Origin: Reticulascus tulasneorum
Taxonomy: Eukaryota; Ascomycota; Sordariomycetes; Glomerellales; Reticulascaceae
Direction: 5' to 3'
DNA length: 64,000 nucleotides
Assembly (NCBI GenBank): GCA_001557505.1
Contig: LSAX01000001.1
Location: forward strand, 1,984,001 to 2,048,000
The notes under the pieces were generated by a model. The model worked only from the letters and a program-made list of their open reading frames with translations. It was not told the DNA's origin and did not search any database. Both the position numbers and the translations under genes were made by a program. This document shows positions 37,091 to 50,578 of this stretch, piece by piece. How positions within the stretch are numbered: position 1 is the first letter of the stretch; every line of letters starts with the position of its first letter.

Positions 37091-39126
37091 GATATTAGTG
37101 ATTATATTATTCTTTAATTGTTATTTTTTATTATAATAGATCTTATTAATATTAATATTACCTTTTCATCGTTTAATATCTTTTATTATGATTATAATCT
37201 TTATATATTTAGTTAAATCTTATATTTACTTATTTATATCTTAATATTTTTTTTATATTTAAATGTTAATATCTTTTTTTAACTAGATTAATTATTTTGT
37301 AATTAGTTAGCTTTGTTGGCTTAGTAAGCAGTTATAATTATTTTATTTGGATTTTTTAATAATTATCTTTAACGTTTAGATTAATTATTAAAAAGTTAAT
37401 TAATTAAAACTAAGTAGTTTTAACGTTAATTAGTTATTAAAGTTATATTTATAAATAATAATTATATATTATTCTTTAGCTGTTTATAAAGGTTTATAAT
37501 AATCTTTAAGTTTAAGATTTAATAATATTTATTTATATTTATAAGCTTTTATAAATGTTATTATAAATAAACATCTTACTTAATTAGAAATATCTTAATT
37601 ATAAATATTTTATAGATTTTATAAGAATAAAAGATATTAAGCTTAATTAATATAATATAATAATCGTTATAAACCTTTAAGTTTTCTAACTAAAATTTTA
37701 TTAAACTTAGAATATTTTTTAATATTTTATAATATTATTTTATAATTAAGGTTAATATTTTTTAAGATATTATATTATATAAACCACTTAGATATTTTAT
37801 ATTTTTTTTTTAATATTCTTAAATTATAAAGATTTTATCTTATATATATACTTAATAAAAACTCTTTTCTTAATTGTTAAATATACTTTAGATAATCTTA
37901 ACTAAATAATATAAATAGTTTATATTATTAAGAAGATAATTTTTAATGTTATTATTATTAACTTTTATTCTAAATATTACTTATTTAGATATTAAAATTA
38001 TAATATTTCTAAATAAAATAATAAACTTATTATACCTTTATAAATATATATATATATATATTATAAATATATATAATAATTATAATCTAATTATCAAACT
38101 TAATATATAATAATATTTAAGCTTTTTTATAATCTTTTTTAATCTTAATAAATATTATAAACTTTTATAATATAAATATTTTATAATGGTTATAAAATAT
38201 AAACAAAAACAAGATATTTAAAATAAATTATTATTTTTAACTTTAAAAGTTTTATATTAAATAATGATTTTTCTAATTAAATATAACATTTAACATAATA
38301 TTATTATTTTCTTCGTTATTATCATTATTAAAAATAATATATCTTTATTTTCATTTTAATTATAATATTATGTTTAAATTAATATAATAAATATAAAATT
38401 ATTACTAAATATTTAGAAATTTCAATTTAAAAGTTATTTTCATCTATTTATTATAATCATTAATAATAATATTAAATAATCAAATATTATATTAGTTAAA
38501 TAAAAGGCTACATATCCGGCCACCTTTTATACATGTTAAGCTACTTTTTCTATAACTAAATAACAATTTCAAAATGATCTTAGTGTTAACTTTCTAAAAC
38601 TTATTATAACCTTATTAAACGAAAAGAACTTTATAAAGGTTAAAATTATATTATAAAAGACTTACTTATATAGTTAATATTAATAATTTAAAGTTATTTA
38701 TAAAATTTTAATAACATCTTATAGTTTTTACCTTTTAGTTAATTAAAAAAAATTCTTTTTAAAGCTATTTAATTAACATTTAAAAATTATATTATTATTA
38801 ATAAATATTTTTTTATAATACATTATTATAAACCTAATAAAAATAATATAAATAAGATCATTTTTCGCTATATAAAAAGCTATAGATATATCTTATATAT
38901 TAACCTTAATTATTATATCTCTAAGTGGTAAATAATAAATAATTAGATAATAAGTTATCTGTTTAAGTTTATTCTTCGAAAGAGAGATTGTAAATAGGTT
39001 AATAAAATTATTACCAACTTAGATAAGAATATATTATTATATAATTATAAATAATTTATTATTACCTCTTTCCTTTATAACTAAATCTAACAGCTTAACT
39101 AAATAAAAAATAAGGTTATTTTTATA
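37091..39126. repeat. Unclassified decayed repeat block, left of element G
   Basis: AT-rich sequence without hAT features. It shares short strings such as TTTTTATTATAATAGATCTT with the block right of element G (near 43065). A less mutated patch at about 38503-38550 contains CTACATATCCGGCCACCTTT. No coding content could be assigned. Confidence 0.45.
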
Positions 39127-39404
39127 CAAGGTTGTGAATTAGTTTAGTTAGTTTAGTTAATAGTCTGAGTAAGACTAACTAATAAAAATATTTAACTAAC
39201 TAAACTAACTAAGAAAATATTATTAACTAACTAAACTAATTACTAACTAACTAAACTAACTACTATGTAATTAATAATAGTTAATAGTTAATTTAGTTAA
39301 ACTAAATTAACTAAACTAACTAATATTAAAAATATTTTTAAACCTAATAAACTAAAATAATATAATTAAATAAATATATTAATAAAAAATAAAATAAATA
39401 TAAA

Positions 39405-42275
39405 TTAATTATTATCTTTGTCTTCTAAAATTTTATCTTCTAATTCTTTTATATCTTTAATTTTCCAGCTTTTTAATAATATTAATTGTTTAATAATATT
39501 AGAACTAAGTCTATTTCGAGACTTAGTTATAATATTATTACTAATAGAAAATATACTTTCTATAGAAGCAGAAGTAGCAGGTATAGCTAGATATCTTTAA
39601 GCTAAAATACTTAAAATTGGAAATTTATAAGTATTAGCTTTTTAATAAGATAAAGGATTAATCTAATTTAATTAATTAGTTAAATATTAAAATTATATTA
39701 TAAATAATAAATATATATACCTTTTGATGAATAGTAACTTTATCTAAATAAATAATATATTTAGCAATTTCGTTATTATTATTTATATATAAATCGTTAT
39801 CTGAATCTGAGTTATTTGGTGATTGATGTGGAGTTGTATTATATATATCGTTATTTAATTTGTTAAAAGATATATTAATATTATTAAAACCTTGTTTTTC
39901 GTCTTTTAATCTATTTATTATTAGTTATTATATTATTAAAGTTATTATTATAAAATAACCTATTTATTAAATTTAAATTTTAAAATATTAATAATATTAA
40001 TATTAATAATATTATAAAAATATAATAAACCTTTCTCTTTAAAATGTATTAATTTAAACCTAAGGTCTAAAATAATATTTAAAATAAAAGGTTTATATAG
40101 TTTTATAATATTAGAAGTTAATTTTCGTGGAAAATATTTTTCTAATTTTATAATACCATTTTGAATAATAGTAATATATAAATTTAAATCTTTTTAATAA
40201 GTTAATATATAATAATAATATATTATTAAGAATAATGATATAAATAACTTACTAAACTTGGATTTTTTTGAATTTGAAGTTTATAATTTTGAATTAAAGT
40301 TTCTAGTTTATTATATATTTGATATATATATAATAAACTTTTAGGTAAAGTTATATAAATTTGGCTTTGTAATTTAATAGACGGTTTAATAAAAATTTTA
40401 AATATATTCTTTAATTCTTTTAAAGAAAACTATTTAAAATCTGTTAAAAAAAACCGTTTAAAATTATTATTAGTTGTATTTTTCGATATATATGTTAAAG
40501 GGTTTTTTAATTTTAAAAAAACCTTTAATATATAATAAGTTGAATTCTATTAAGTAGAATTATCTATAAAAGTATTAGTATATTAATCAAAATAATAATA
40601 TAAAAATAATAAAATATATTAATATACCTAAAGGAATATGTTGAATATTATATTTTAAAGGTATAATACCTTTTTTTTTATATTTTTATATATTTTTTTT
40701 AATAGTTTTTGATTTTCTTGTGTATATTTAACTAAAGTTATAAGTTTTCTAACTTTAGTTATAATATCTATATTAAAATTAATTTATATTAATATTAAAA
40801 TAAAATTAATTTAATAACTTATTAATAGTTTGAATATTAATATTATTTATATTTTCTGTTATAGAATTTAATAATTCTTCTGATTTTGAATTTAATATAA
40901 AATCTTTTAATATATCTTGTGTTATAATATTAATTATATGCGTAATATATTTAATATTATTTATAAAATCTCGATTTAGTTGATTTTTATAAGTTTTTTT
41001 AAATTGAGTTATAAACGTATTATTATTTGTAGTATTATCTTGTGTAATATTAAAACTTATTAGTTAAATCTTTTAATTATAATATAATATTTAAAATTAT
41101 TACTTTAAAATAATATTTAAAGTAATATTAGGATATGTATTTATTATACTTAAAAAAGTATTATGAATATATATTCTAGTATGACTTTTAGTTAATTCTT
41201 CAAATCCTATTAAATATATTAATATTAATAAAAAATAGTAAAATAATAAAACAAATATAACTAACTAATTAATTTATAATTTAAATTATAATTAACATCG
41301 ATAAAAATTAATATAATACTAATATAAGCTGTTTGTGTATTTGAAGTCTAAATATCAAAAGTTAAAGAAAAACTACCTAAGCTTTTTATATTTTTATTTA
41401 ATAAATTATTAAATAAAGATAAAGTTTTATTATAAATATTTTCTAAAACTGTTTTAATTTTCCAGCGATTAATAACTGGTGTAGCCCTATATTTAATTAG
41501 TAAATTATAAATTATAAATTTAACATTTAAATTATTAACCTATTATAATAATTTAATAAATCTGTAAAAGATTCTGAATTTAAAATATTAAAAGATAAAT
41601 TATTTTTAATAATAAAGTTTAATATTTTATTATAAGCTTCATTTTCGTTAAAATCGGTAATTGTATTATTTCGAGTTCGTTTTCGATTAGAATTATTAAA
41701 AAAACTTAAAATATTATTATTATTAATAGCTGATTCTATTAATTAGTTAGTTAGTTATATATATATTATTATAATATTAAATTAAATATTTAACTTACTT
41801 TTTTGACGTGTTTTTTCACTTTCTTCATTATAAGCTATATTTAAATGTTTATATTCATAATGTTAAGTAAAATTAGAAGCTCGAAAACCTTTAATTTTAT
41901 CGATTTTTGAATAAGAACATCTAATAAATAAATTAATAATAGTTATATAATATTTATATAATTTAATAATAATATAAATTATATAAATATAAAAAACACT
42001 TATATAGTATATTTAATAAGTATTTCTCGTTCTTTATTAAAATCGATATTTAATAAAGAACGAATAAATAAACCATTTTTAAATATATATATTTTAGAAT
42101 CTTTATCGTTTTCTAATTTAAAAGACTCTTTATTATATAAAGAATCTTTATAAATAGTTAAAATAGATAAATTAGCATTATTTTGTTGTGATAAAGTTGA
42201 TTGTGTTGAAAATGGGTTAGTTCTAGAATCAGATTCTGAATTAGAACTTAATTCATTATAAGAAGAATCCATCAT
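39405..42275 (-). pseudogene. hAT transposase of element G
   Basis: First exon 42275-42000 encodes 91 aa starting MMDSSYNELSSNSESDSRTN and ending LLNIDFNKEREILIKYTI, aligned with the first exon of element E. The C-terminal exon reads LAIPATSASIESIFSISNNI, then KQLILLKSWKIKDI and LEDKILEDKDNN before stop 39405-39407. At least one TAA (next to RYLAIPATS) interrupts the frame. Introns with GTAAGT-type donors separate the blocks. Confidence 0.72.
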
Positions 42276-42479
42276 TATAATATAAAAAAATTTAAAATAT
42301 AAAAATAAAATAAATAATAAATAATAAATAATATAATATTTAGATATTTAAAAATGTAAATTAAGTTTTTAAACAAAGATAATATCTTTTCTTATATATT
42401 AAATTAAGATTTAAATTCGAATATTCTAGAATTTTGATTAATAATTTATTAAGTTAATTTATAATCAGAAAATAATTAC

Positions 42480-42770
42480 TAATCTTGATTTATAAGCAAA
42501 TAAAACTTATATCTTTTAATTTATAATTAAATAAAAATTACAAGTTTTGATTTATAAGCAAATAAAAATTATAAATTTTGATTTATAAACAAATATAAAT
42601 TACAAATTTTGATTTATAAATAAATAGAAATTACAAATTTTGATTTATAAATAAATACAAATTACAAATTTTGATTTATAAATAAATACAAATTACAAAT
42701 TTTAATTTATAAACAAATAGAAATTATAAATTTTAATTTATAAATAAATAAAATTAATTTATAATTTTTA
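42480..42770. repeat. ~31-bp minisatellite in element G
   Basis: About nine copies of a unit resembling TTACAAATTTTGATTTATAA plus ATAAATA lie between the transposase start and the right subterminal array. A different repeat family from the octamer arrays of B and E, at the other end of the element. Confidence 0.8.
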
Positions 42771-42999
42771 TAATATTAGTTTAGTTAATTTAGTTAACTA
42801 ACTAACTAATTTATATTAGTTAGTTAATTTAGTTAACTAACTAATTAATTTATATCAGTTAGTTAATTAACTAAACTATATTAGTTTAGTTAATAATCTG
42901 ATTAAAACTACATTAGTTAATTAATAATTGATTAAAACTACATTAGTTAGTTAATAACTAACTAATAACTAATAACTACTAACTAATCTCACAACCCTG

Positions 43000-45900
43000 G
43001 GTATATTGTTGATGGGCGTTTTAATTTGTTAAGGTTATATAGATCTTATTTGATATATTAATAGTTCTTTTTATTATAATAGATCTTTATATAAATTAGG
43101 TTATAATTAATAACCATTTTATTATATCTTTATTATTTTATTAGATCTAAGCTAAGTAGATTATTTATTAGTAATTTAAGATAAGTTTTTAATTAAGATA
43201 TTGTTTAATTGTTATTTTATCTGTTTATTCTTATTATTTGGTAGTTGGCCTTGGCGTTGTAGTTTTTAGTTAGTTATTAAGATATTATTTTAAAGTGTTT
43301 ATTATTAAGATATTTAGTTTAAATTATGATTCTAACTTCTTGATAGCTAACCACGTTTTTAAAATAGTTAATTTATATTTATAACTTATTAATTATATTA
43401 TAATAGTTAAGATATAAAGAGGTTAGATAATAAGAGGTTAAGGTTATTTTTTGGTTAGTTATGGTGATTAGTAATAATATTTAGGTTAAAAATATATTAA
43501 TATAAGTTATAATCTTTTAGTTTTTATAAATGTTATTTATAATATATATTTTATTTTTTAGAACTTTGTTTTTTTTAATCTTTATGTTAATTATATAGTA
43601 ATAAGATATCCTTATTTAATATAATATTAGATATTCTTTTATATATTTTTTTAAAAGAATAAGTTATAAATTAATATAAGTCAAGATTAAGCTAAATATT
43701 TAAATATATTTATAAATAATAAGTTTTAGAAATTATTTAGAAATAATATTTAGAAGTTTGCTTAGGTATTTTGAGTTTAATTTACAAAATTTAGATATTA
43801 TATTAATCTTGTTTTAAGTATATTTAATATTAAAATGTTGTTTTTAATTTAGAATTATTTAATATATTACTTTTATAACTTTAAAAAAGATATTTATCTT
43901 ATTTAATAAATAGGTCTTAATGTTATGATTATTTAACTTAGTATTAGATGTTATATAAGTTTTAAAATTCTGATTATTCTAAATAAAATATTAAGCTTAC
44001 TTAGATTATAATAGAGTATAAGTTTTATTAAAATAGAATATAATAGTTTATTAAGCTTTAAGTTTTATATATAGTTAAATCTAAGTTATATTAAACCTAA
44101 CCTTAGTTTTAATAAATATAATAAAATGTTAATATTAAAAGATTAAATTATTTTTGGGTTTAGGTATATTATCTATTAAAATAAGTTAATTAGATAAATC
44201 TAATTACTTATTAATAATAATAATAATCTAATTTTTAATATTTATTAAGTATATTATTTTATTATTAAAGTCTTTAATAATATTCTTATTATCTTTTATT
44301 ATAATTATTTATTTCTAATCTTTATATAACTGAATATTAATATTAATATATTAAATATAAAGTTATAATATTATATTTAAGAATATTATTTTTATTATTA
44401 TCTTTATTATTTTATTATAGTTAATAATAATAATATCTAATAATTAGATATTATATTAATTAATAAAAGTTTATAATTTATTTATAATAAAACTAAAGTT
44501 TTTAACTGTTTTGTTAATAATAAAAGTAAATTTTATATTAAAAAGTATATTTAAATATATCTTCTTTATAATCTAAAATAAATATATCTTATAAAGGTTT
44601 ATATTATATATATTATTATAACTTAAAACTTTTAAAAAACGTTATTATATTTAGATATAAGCTAGAAATATCTAAATTAAGCTGATTAGATGGTTTAGTT
44701 TATTAAGATTTTATTTTATAATATATAAGAAGCTTTTTTATTATAATTATTTTATTAAGATATTAATAAAATTATAATTATTAAGTTGAGTTTATATTAT
44801 CTAAGCTTTTATATTATATATATTTTATAAAATAATTATTATATCTAGGTACTTTTTTTTAATAATATTTAATATGTCTTTTATTTAGATATTAACTTAT
44901 TAAAATAGTTATTCTAAATATATTTTTAATAACTTATCTAACCTTTGTAATATTAGATATACTTTAAGATTAAGGTTTAGTCTATAGTTATATTAGCTAT
45001 ATTCTAGATTTAGATATATTTAAAAAACTTATTATTACTTAATAATTAATTTACTTTTAATAAAGATTTTTTATTTATAATTTATCTTTTTAGATGGTTT
45101 ATTTTGTTAATATATATTAATAAGCTTTAGAAGTTTACCTTTTTAATCATAGACGAATATCTATTTTTATTTATTTATTAATATTTATTTTTAAGATCAT
45201 CTTATTATAAAGCTTATTTATTTATTAAAATTATTAACTTTATTTTATAAAGTTTAAATATTAAAAACTAGATTATTAAGAATTAGTAAGTTTATAATTA
45301 AGATTAAACTTTTAAGTATAAAATGTATAAGTAGACTAATATTAGAAAGAATAAGATTATATTATTTTAAAATATAGATTAATAAGGTTTAAGATTATAA
45401 ATATAAAAAAGTTAAATATTAATTATAAAGAGAAAAGGTTTAGGTTATAAATATTAATAATATACTTTTTTTATAAGATAGAAATAACTTTTTATAATGT
45501 TAGATAAGACTTATTAGCATAAAAAAGTTATATTATTTTTTAACTTCTATAATAATATATTATATTATCTTATAAGTTTTTCTTTAATGTTGATTAAAAT
45601 ATATATTAGAAAATTAAGAAGAGTAATTTGTTCTAGGTTATGATTAAGATATTAAGCTTTTATCATTAAACGAAATATAAGTTATTAATTATATATAGTT
45701 ATAATATTATCTTTTCTAAGGTTTAGATTTAACTAGATGATATTGTTTATAAAAGTTAATTACTAACTTATTAATTAAATCTATTAATATTATTATTTTA
45801 ACTAAAGACGGTTTTAATATGTTAAAAATATTTAAATTTTATCTAACATGATATAACTAGGTAAATACAGAGATATAATTAATAACTTAAGGTTAATAAG

Positions 45901-46200
45901 ATTTTACTTTATATTCATATAATTTAGCTAGCTTTTATATTTATAAATATAAGACCTCTAAAGATATAATATTATATTTATAAATATAAAAATTAGTAAT
46001 TATAATAAACGAATAGATGAAATTAATTAAAACATTATATCTTGTAGAAGTTAGTATTTAGCTAAGTTGGTTATATAGTATTTGGTTAGTTGTTAAAGAA
46101 CGGTAGAATTTAGGCGTATTAATAAAGAAATTTATAGCTAATCAGAAGACGTTATTTAGTATGTGTGGATAAGGGGTGTACGTGGATAGCTAAATGGTAT
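43000..46200. repeat. Unclassified decayed repeat block, right of element G
   Basis: Non-hAT sequence with slightly more G+C than its neighbours and no terminal repeat seen. Near 45140 the plus strand reads FLIIDEY, which would fit a helicase Walker B motif, but the surrounding frame is too mutated to classify. The last 160 bp (46040-46195, with GAACGGTAGAATTTAGGCG and GTGTGGATAAGGGGTGTACG) are much less AT-rich. Confidence 0.4.
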
Positions 46201-46204
46201 ATAT

Positions 46205-47614
46205 GTTTATTAATTCTTTAAATTATAAAAAAAAACTTATATTATTTTTAATAAAAGATTATTATTTATTTATTAAATATATAATAAATTAAAATATTTT
46301 ATTAATAAATATAAAGAATCTAGTTGAAAAAATCTAGATTTAATAAGTTTTTTATATTTAATTTTATTAATTTATATTAATATTTTTATAAAAAGATTAT
46401 TATAATAATCTTATTATTATAATTTAAGCTAGAATTATTAAATTAGACAAATATTTTCTTTGAGAATTAACTTATAATTTAATAAATAATTATAAACCTT
46501 ATTTATTAAGACTTATATTAGATCTTAGATTTAAATTAAGCCATTTTAATAAAAGTGGTTTATTATATTTTTATTTTAATATTAATAAAGATATAACAAA
46601 TTTATTAAAAATTAAATATTTAAAATTATTTATTTAAATTAAATTATTATTATATTTATATTAATTAATATTAAATAATAAGCTAAAAAACAAAATTAAT
46701 CTTTAATATAATAATATATTTAATAAATCTTTTGACGAATTAAATATAAATATTTATAATAATTAATAAACTCTAAATTTAGATTTAGATAATGATATAT
46801 ATATTTCTTAAGAAAATATAGAAGAAGAATATATTATATATTTAAAAAAAAATATAATAAATAAAAAAGTAAGTTAAATATTTATTAATATTTATTTAAT
46901 TAATATTTATATTTAATATTTATATTTAATATTTATATTTAATATTTATATTTAATATTTATATTTAATATATTAATATTATTATATAAGTTAAACCTTT
47001 AGATTATTAAAAAAATAATATTACTTAATTTCTTATATTAAGCGTTTTAATTAGAAAGATTTAGCTATTTTAGTTATATCTGTTTTTATTAAACGTATAT
47101 TTTCTATAAGAGGAAATATTATATCTAAAAATCGGAATAAATTAAATCTAGATATTATTAAATAACTTATATTATTAAAAAGTTGGAAAATTAAAGATAT
47201 TAAAGATTTAGAATTAGAATTATAAAAAGTAGAAGATTAGATTTATTTTTATATAAATTTTTGTTTTTTATAAATTAAATAACTTAAGTTTTTTTTAAAG
47301 CTTTTAATTATAAATTATATTATATAATTATATAATTATTTTTATTTAATTTAATTTAATAGATTAAATTAAGTTATTATATATTTAAATTTAAATAAAT
47401 AAAATTTAGTTAATTTAGTTAATTTTAATTAATCTTAATTAGTTTTAATTTTAATTAGTTAATTTAAAATTCAACCTTAATTAGCTTTAATTAGTTAATG
47501 TATTAATTAAAACTAACTAAAATTAAATTTAGTTAATTTTTTTGTAATTAAAACTAATTAATTAAGAAACTAACTAATTAAAACTAAAAACTAAAAACTA
47601 AAATCACAACCCTG
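46205..47614 (+). mobile_element. hAT element I (subfamily 1), 5'-truncated
   Basis: Matches the 3' third of element E, from the KPSIKLQ region to the right terminus CTAAAATCACAACCCTG at 47614. The transposase remnant ends at TAG 47238-47240, with ARRYLAIPATS-type sequence damaged and KQLILLKSWKIKDIKDLE preserved apart from one stop. The 5' part is missing; the breakpoint at about 46200 abuts the GC-richer patch. A TTTATATTTAATA repeat lies at about 46890-46970 within an intron. Confidence 0.72.
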
Positions 47615-48401
47615 CCTAAATAGAAAATCTTATATTAATTATATTATAAAATATAATAATTCTATTATCTTAATCAATTTATATTATTAACTTTAATAAT
47701 TATAAAATTATAAAGTTTTACAAATTTAATAATTTTAATAAATTTTTTTTTAAAAAACAAGGTTAAATTATTAAAAATTAGCAAATTTAAAATTAAGTTA
47801 ATAATATTAGATTTTAAATTAATATTAAATAAGTTATATTAATATAATATTTTATATAATATTAAATATATAATTATTTAAATATTATTATATATAATTA
47901 ATCAACTTTATTTATTATTAATAAATAATTTTAAATATAAATAACTAATTAAAATATTTATAAATTTATTATAAATATATAAATTAATATAATTTTAATT
48001 AATTTTAAAACCTAAATTAATATATAATAATATAATATAAATATAAAATATTTATATTATAAAAATCTAAATATTAAAAATTATAAAAAATTATTTTTTA
48101 AAAATTATTTTCTAAATTAATATTTAAAATTAATAAATAATTAAAAAAATAAATTTTTTTTTTTTTTTTTAATAATAAATAAAAATTTAAATATTTTTAA
48201 TATTAATTATTAAAAAATTTTTTTAATATGATTTATTTATTATAATAATTTAATAAATTTTTAAATTAATTTAAATTAAAAAAAAAAAAATTTTAAATTT
48301 TTTATAAAAATTTTTTTTAAATTTTTTATAAATTTTTTTTTTATTAAAATTAATAATTATATTATTTTATAACCTTTTTAACTTTTTAAAAGTAAATTAA
48401 A

Positions 48402-48437
<36 letters not shown>

Positions 48438-48780
48438 TTATAAAATATATAAAAAAAATTTTTTTTAATAAACTTAAAAATCTTTAAATTATTTAAATTA
48501 TAATATATAATTTTTTTATTTAATAAAATAAAATTAATATATAAATTAAAACAAACTAAATAATTTAAATATATTTATTTATATATAATATCTTTTTAAA
48601 TTAATTTTATATAAACTAAATTTTAAAAACTTTATATTTTAAAAAAACCTTTTTTTTAAATATAAATATAAGTTTATTATATTTGTTATATAAAATTATT
48701 ATATTAAACTTATTATATTTTATAACAACAAAAATACTAAAAACACTTTTATATATCTATATAAATAAATAAAATAAAAT
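47615..48780 (-). repeat. Hypermutated hAT relic J
   Basis: Almost pure A/T, yet colinear on the minus strand with the element C transposase (for example TTTATTATAATAATTTAATAA at about 48234 versus about 27552). Long A and T homopolymers and an (AAT)n run near 48405-48440 have replaced coding sequence. Element I appears to be inserted beside or in it. Confidence 0.5.
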
Positions 48781-48831
48781 AAAGGTAACACTTTCTTCAA
48801 AACCTATACTTCATACTCACTCACCAACGTC

Positions 48832-50500
48832 ATGTATACCACTACTAAGCCAACTTATGTTAAATCTTTCAGTAACAGTGGTATTTGCAATCTCTATTCT
48901 GCAAGAAGAAAACACGAGATCGTCAAAAAGGCAGACCAGAACGTTCTCAAACAGTTCTACCTCGGAGCTCTCAGTGATGAAAATGAAAGCAACCTTACTG
49001 TGGTAGGTTTCCTACACTATCCTTATAGCATACATTGACTCATGATCTCTTAGGCCTGTTTGATCTTGCCTCTAGAACTGGTGCCGTTGACTATGATCGC
49101 AGATGACAAGTTTACTGCGTTCGATAGTATTCGGAAGGCGCTGAACGTCTTCATCTGGAAGGACAACTCATTTGTGCACATCGCCGGATCATCTGCTGCA
49201 ATAGTTCGAGAGGCCCTCCGTGGTATCAACCGGACCATTCAGGATCTCAGAGCTAAAGAGGCTATAAGGCAGACGCTCTACTTGGCTCAGCCGCCCAAGA
49301 ATCCCAATGCCGTCAACTTTCTGATCCAAATGTGCCCAGGCGATGAAGATTGCCATGAGTCTCAGAGAGATTATCGCCCAGCGCTAGTGAGATATTCGAG
49401 AAACCGTGAACCGGACGCACAAGTAATTGACATGGCAACTTATGCATCCCACTTCTGCTCTTTCTTTGAAGAGGCCGCAAAAACAATGGCCCCAATTCGC
49501 CAGCAGATACGACTGAGAGTTAAGTTTGCCAAACTGAAAGTGGCAAGCTCCAGAAGAGGCGAAACTTGCACCTACAATCAATTCAGCCGGATTCTAGAGG
49601 AAGGTCTCAAGGGCACAGTTGCATATGCAGATCCAAAGTAAGTTCGCCAACAAATGGGCGTAACTATGCTGATGCAGCACTGTCACAGCATCCTGGATGG
49701 CGATACGGCTTCTCTGATCCACGAAAGCGTGGGCGGACAGGCTTCACCTTTCAGAAAACCAGGCATTGGTGAACCCGTTGCCCACATCGCACACTTTGTC
49801 ACCATCATGGTGCAGAACTCAAGAGTCGAGATCGATGTGGATTTCGTGGTGGACGAGACACCAGAAGGCAGACACCGCCGGCGAGTACAATTGTCAGGAG
49901 CAAGAGCATCCCAACGTACAGACTTGAGGTATATGGACGTCATCTCCTCGAGCCCGGATAGGTAATAACCCAGGATAATTCGGGGACATTGATCACTTAC
50001 TGACCGATCTAAGGTCTCTCGACTGGAGCATGGAGGCAAGCGTGAAGCAACCCACGAAGCATGTCCCCGTGTACATGGAAGATCTCATCCGATGCATTGA
50101 GATCGAAGAAGGAAGAAATAACTTCAATCGCCCTCGGCCGCGATTCAGAGTTGTTGAATCAAGCGAACTGCAAGGACTCATCCATGCCACGTCGATGACA
50201 GTGCTGACGAGATATCGGCACAAGGACACGCCGTATATCGTGGAGTTCTCCGAAACGCGAACCTGGGATGGAGTCAAGACCGACCAACGCCCACGATGCA
50301 CTATTGGCGTTGCACTGTACAATGTGAGGTGGGATGAGGAAATGCAGGCAGTTGATGGAGCACAGGATGCCCGAGGCTGGGGCGCGAGTTTGGAGAAGCT
50401 GCTACCGGGATGCCAAAAGGTAAGCCTGCAGACGAGATTCGAGGAATTCCTTGGCCACGTCTTGGACGTACAGGAATACCTATGTGCTAGAATGTCATAG
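48832..50500 (+). CDS. Conserved fungal protein of unknown function
   Basis: Four exons, 48832-49002, 49054-49637, 49689-49961 and 50014-50500, give 504 aa with introns of 51-52 nt. I do not recognise the family with confidence; the layout recalls large fungal proteins with a KH-like N-terminal fold (DUF7905 type), which I could not check. Visible: MYTTTKPTYVKSFSNSG start, FTAFDSIRKALNVFIWKDNS followed by AIVREALRGINRTIQDL (alternating strand and helix, as in KH-like modules), a Cys-containing CPGDEDCHESQ, and a mixed C-terminus with YMEDLIRCIEIEEG and RCTIGVALYNVRWDEEM. No signal peptide or membrane segment. The gene begins about 50 bp from the AT-rich island and ends tail-to-tail with prefoldin 5, 78 bp apart. 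Confidence 0.75.
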
Positions 50501-50578
50501 TATCTCCTCAGTTCTAGCACCTCTACATTCCAAGCCCAGGCCAATCAATGGCAGACGGGCCGGCCGACCGACGCCGCG

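Larger units (their letters stand above)
39127..42999 (-). mobile_element. hAT element G (subfamily 1), about 3.9 kb
   Basis: Left terminus CAAGGTTGTGAATTAG at 39127 and right terminus TCTCACAACCCTG at 42999, with GTTAGT-rich subterminal arrays on both sides. The minus-strand transposase runs from 42275 to 39405. The assumed 8-bp flanks (TTTTTATA, GGTATATT) do not match, so a target duplication could not be confirmed. Confidence 0.8.
15500..48780. repeat. 33-kb AT-rich, RIP-type transposon island
   Basis: Base composition shifts abruptly from normal to very high AT between about 15500 and 15620 and returns to normal near 48780. The interior consists of decayed hAT elements, two unclassified repeat blocks and microsatellites, with TA-rich dinucleotide content and many TAA stops where relatives have sense codons. 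This matches the known outcome of repeat-induced point mutation (CpA to TpA) in Pezizomycotina. No intact host gene lies inside. Such islands are usually heterochromatic; whether this one also serves a chromosome function cannot be read from sequence. Confidence 0.9.

Noticed and set aside
45120..45200. PIF1/Helitron helicase from FLIIDEY
   Set aside because: Only seven residues fit and neighbouring frames are destroyed; kept only as a hint in the findings, not called.
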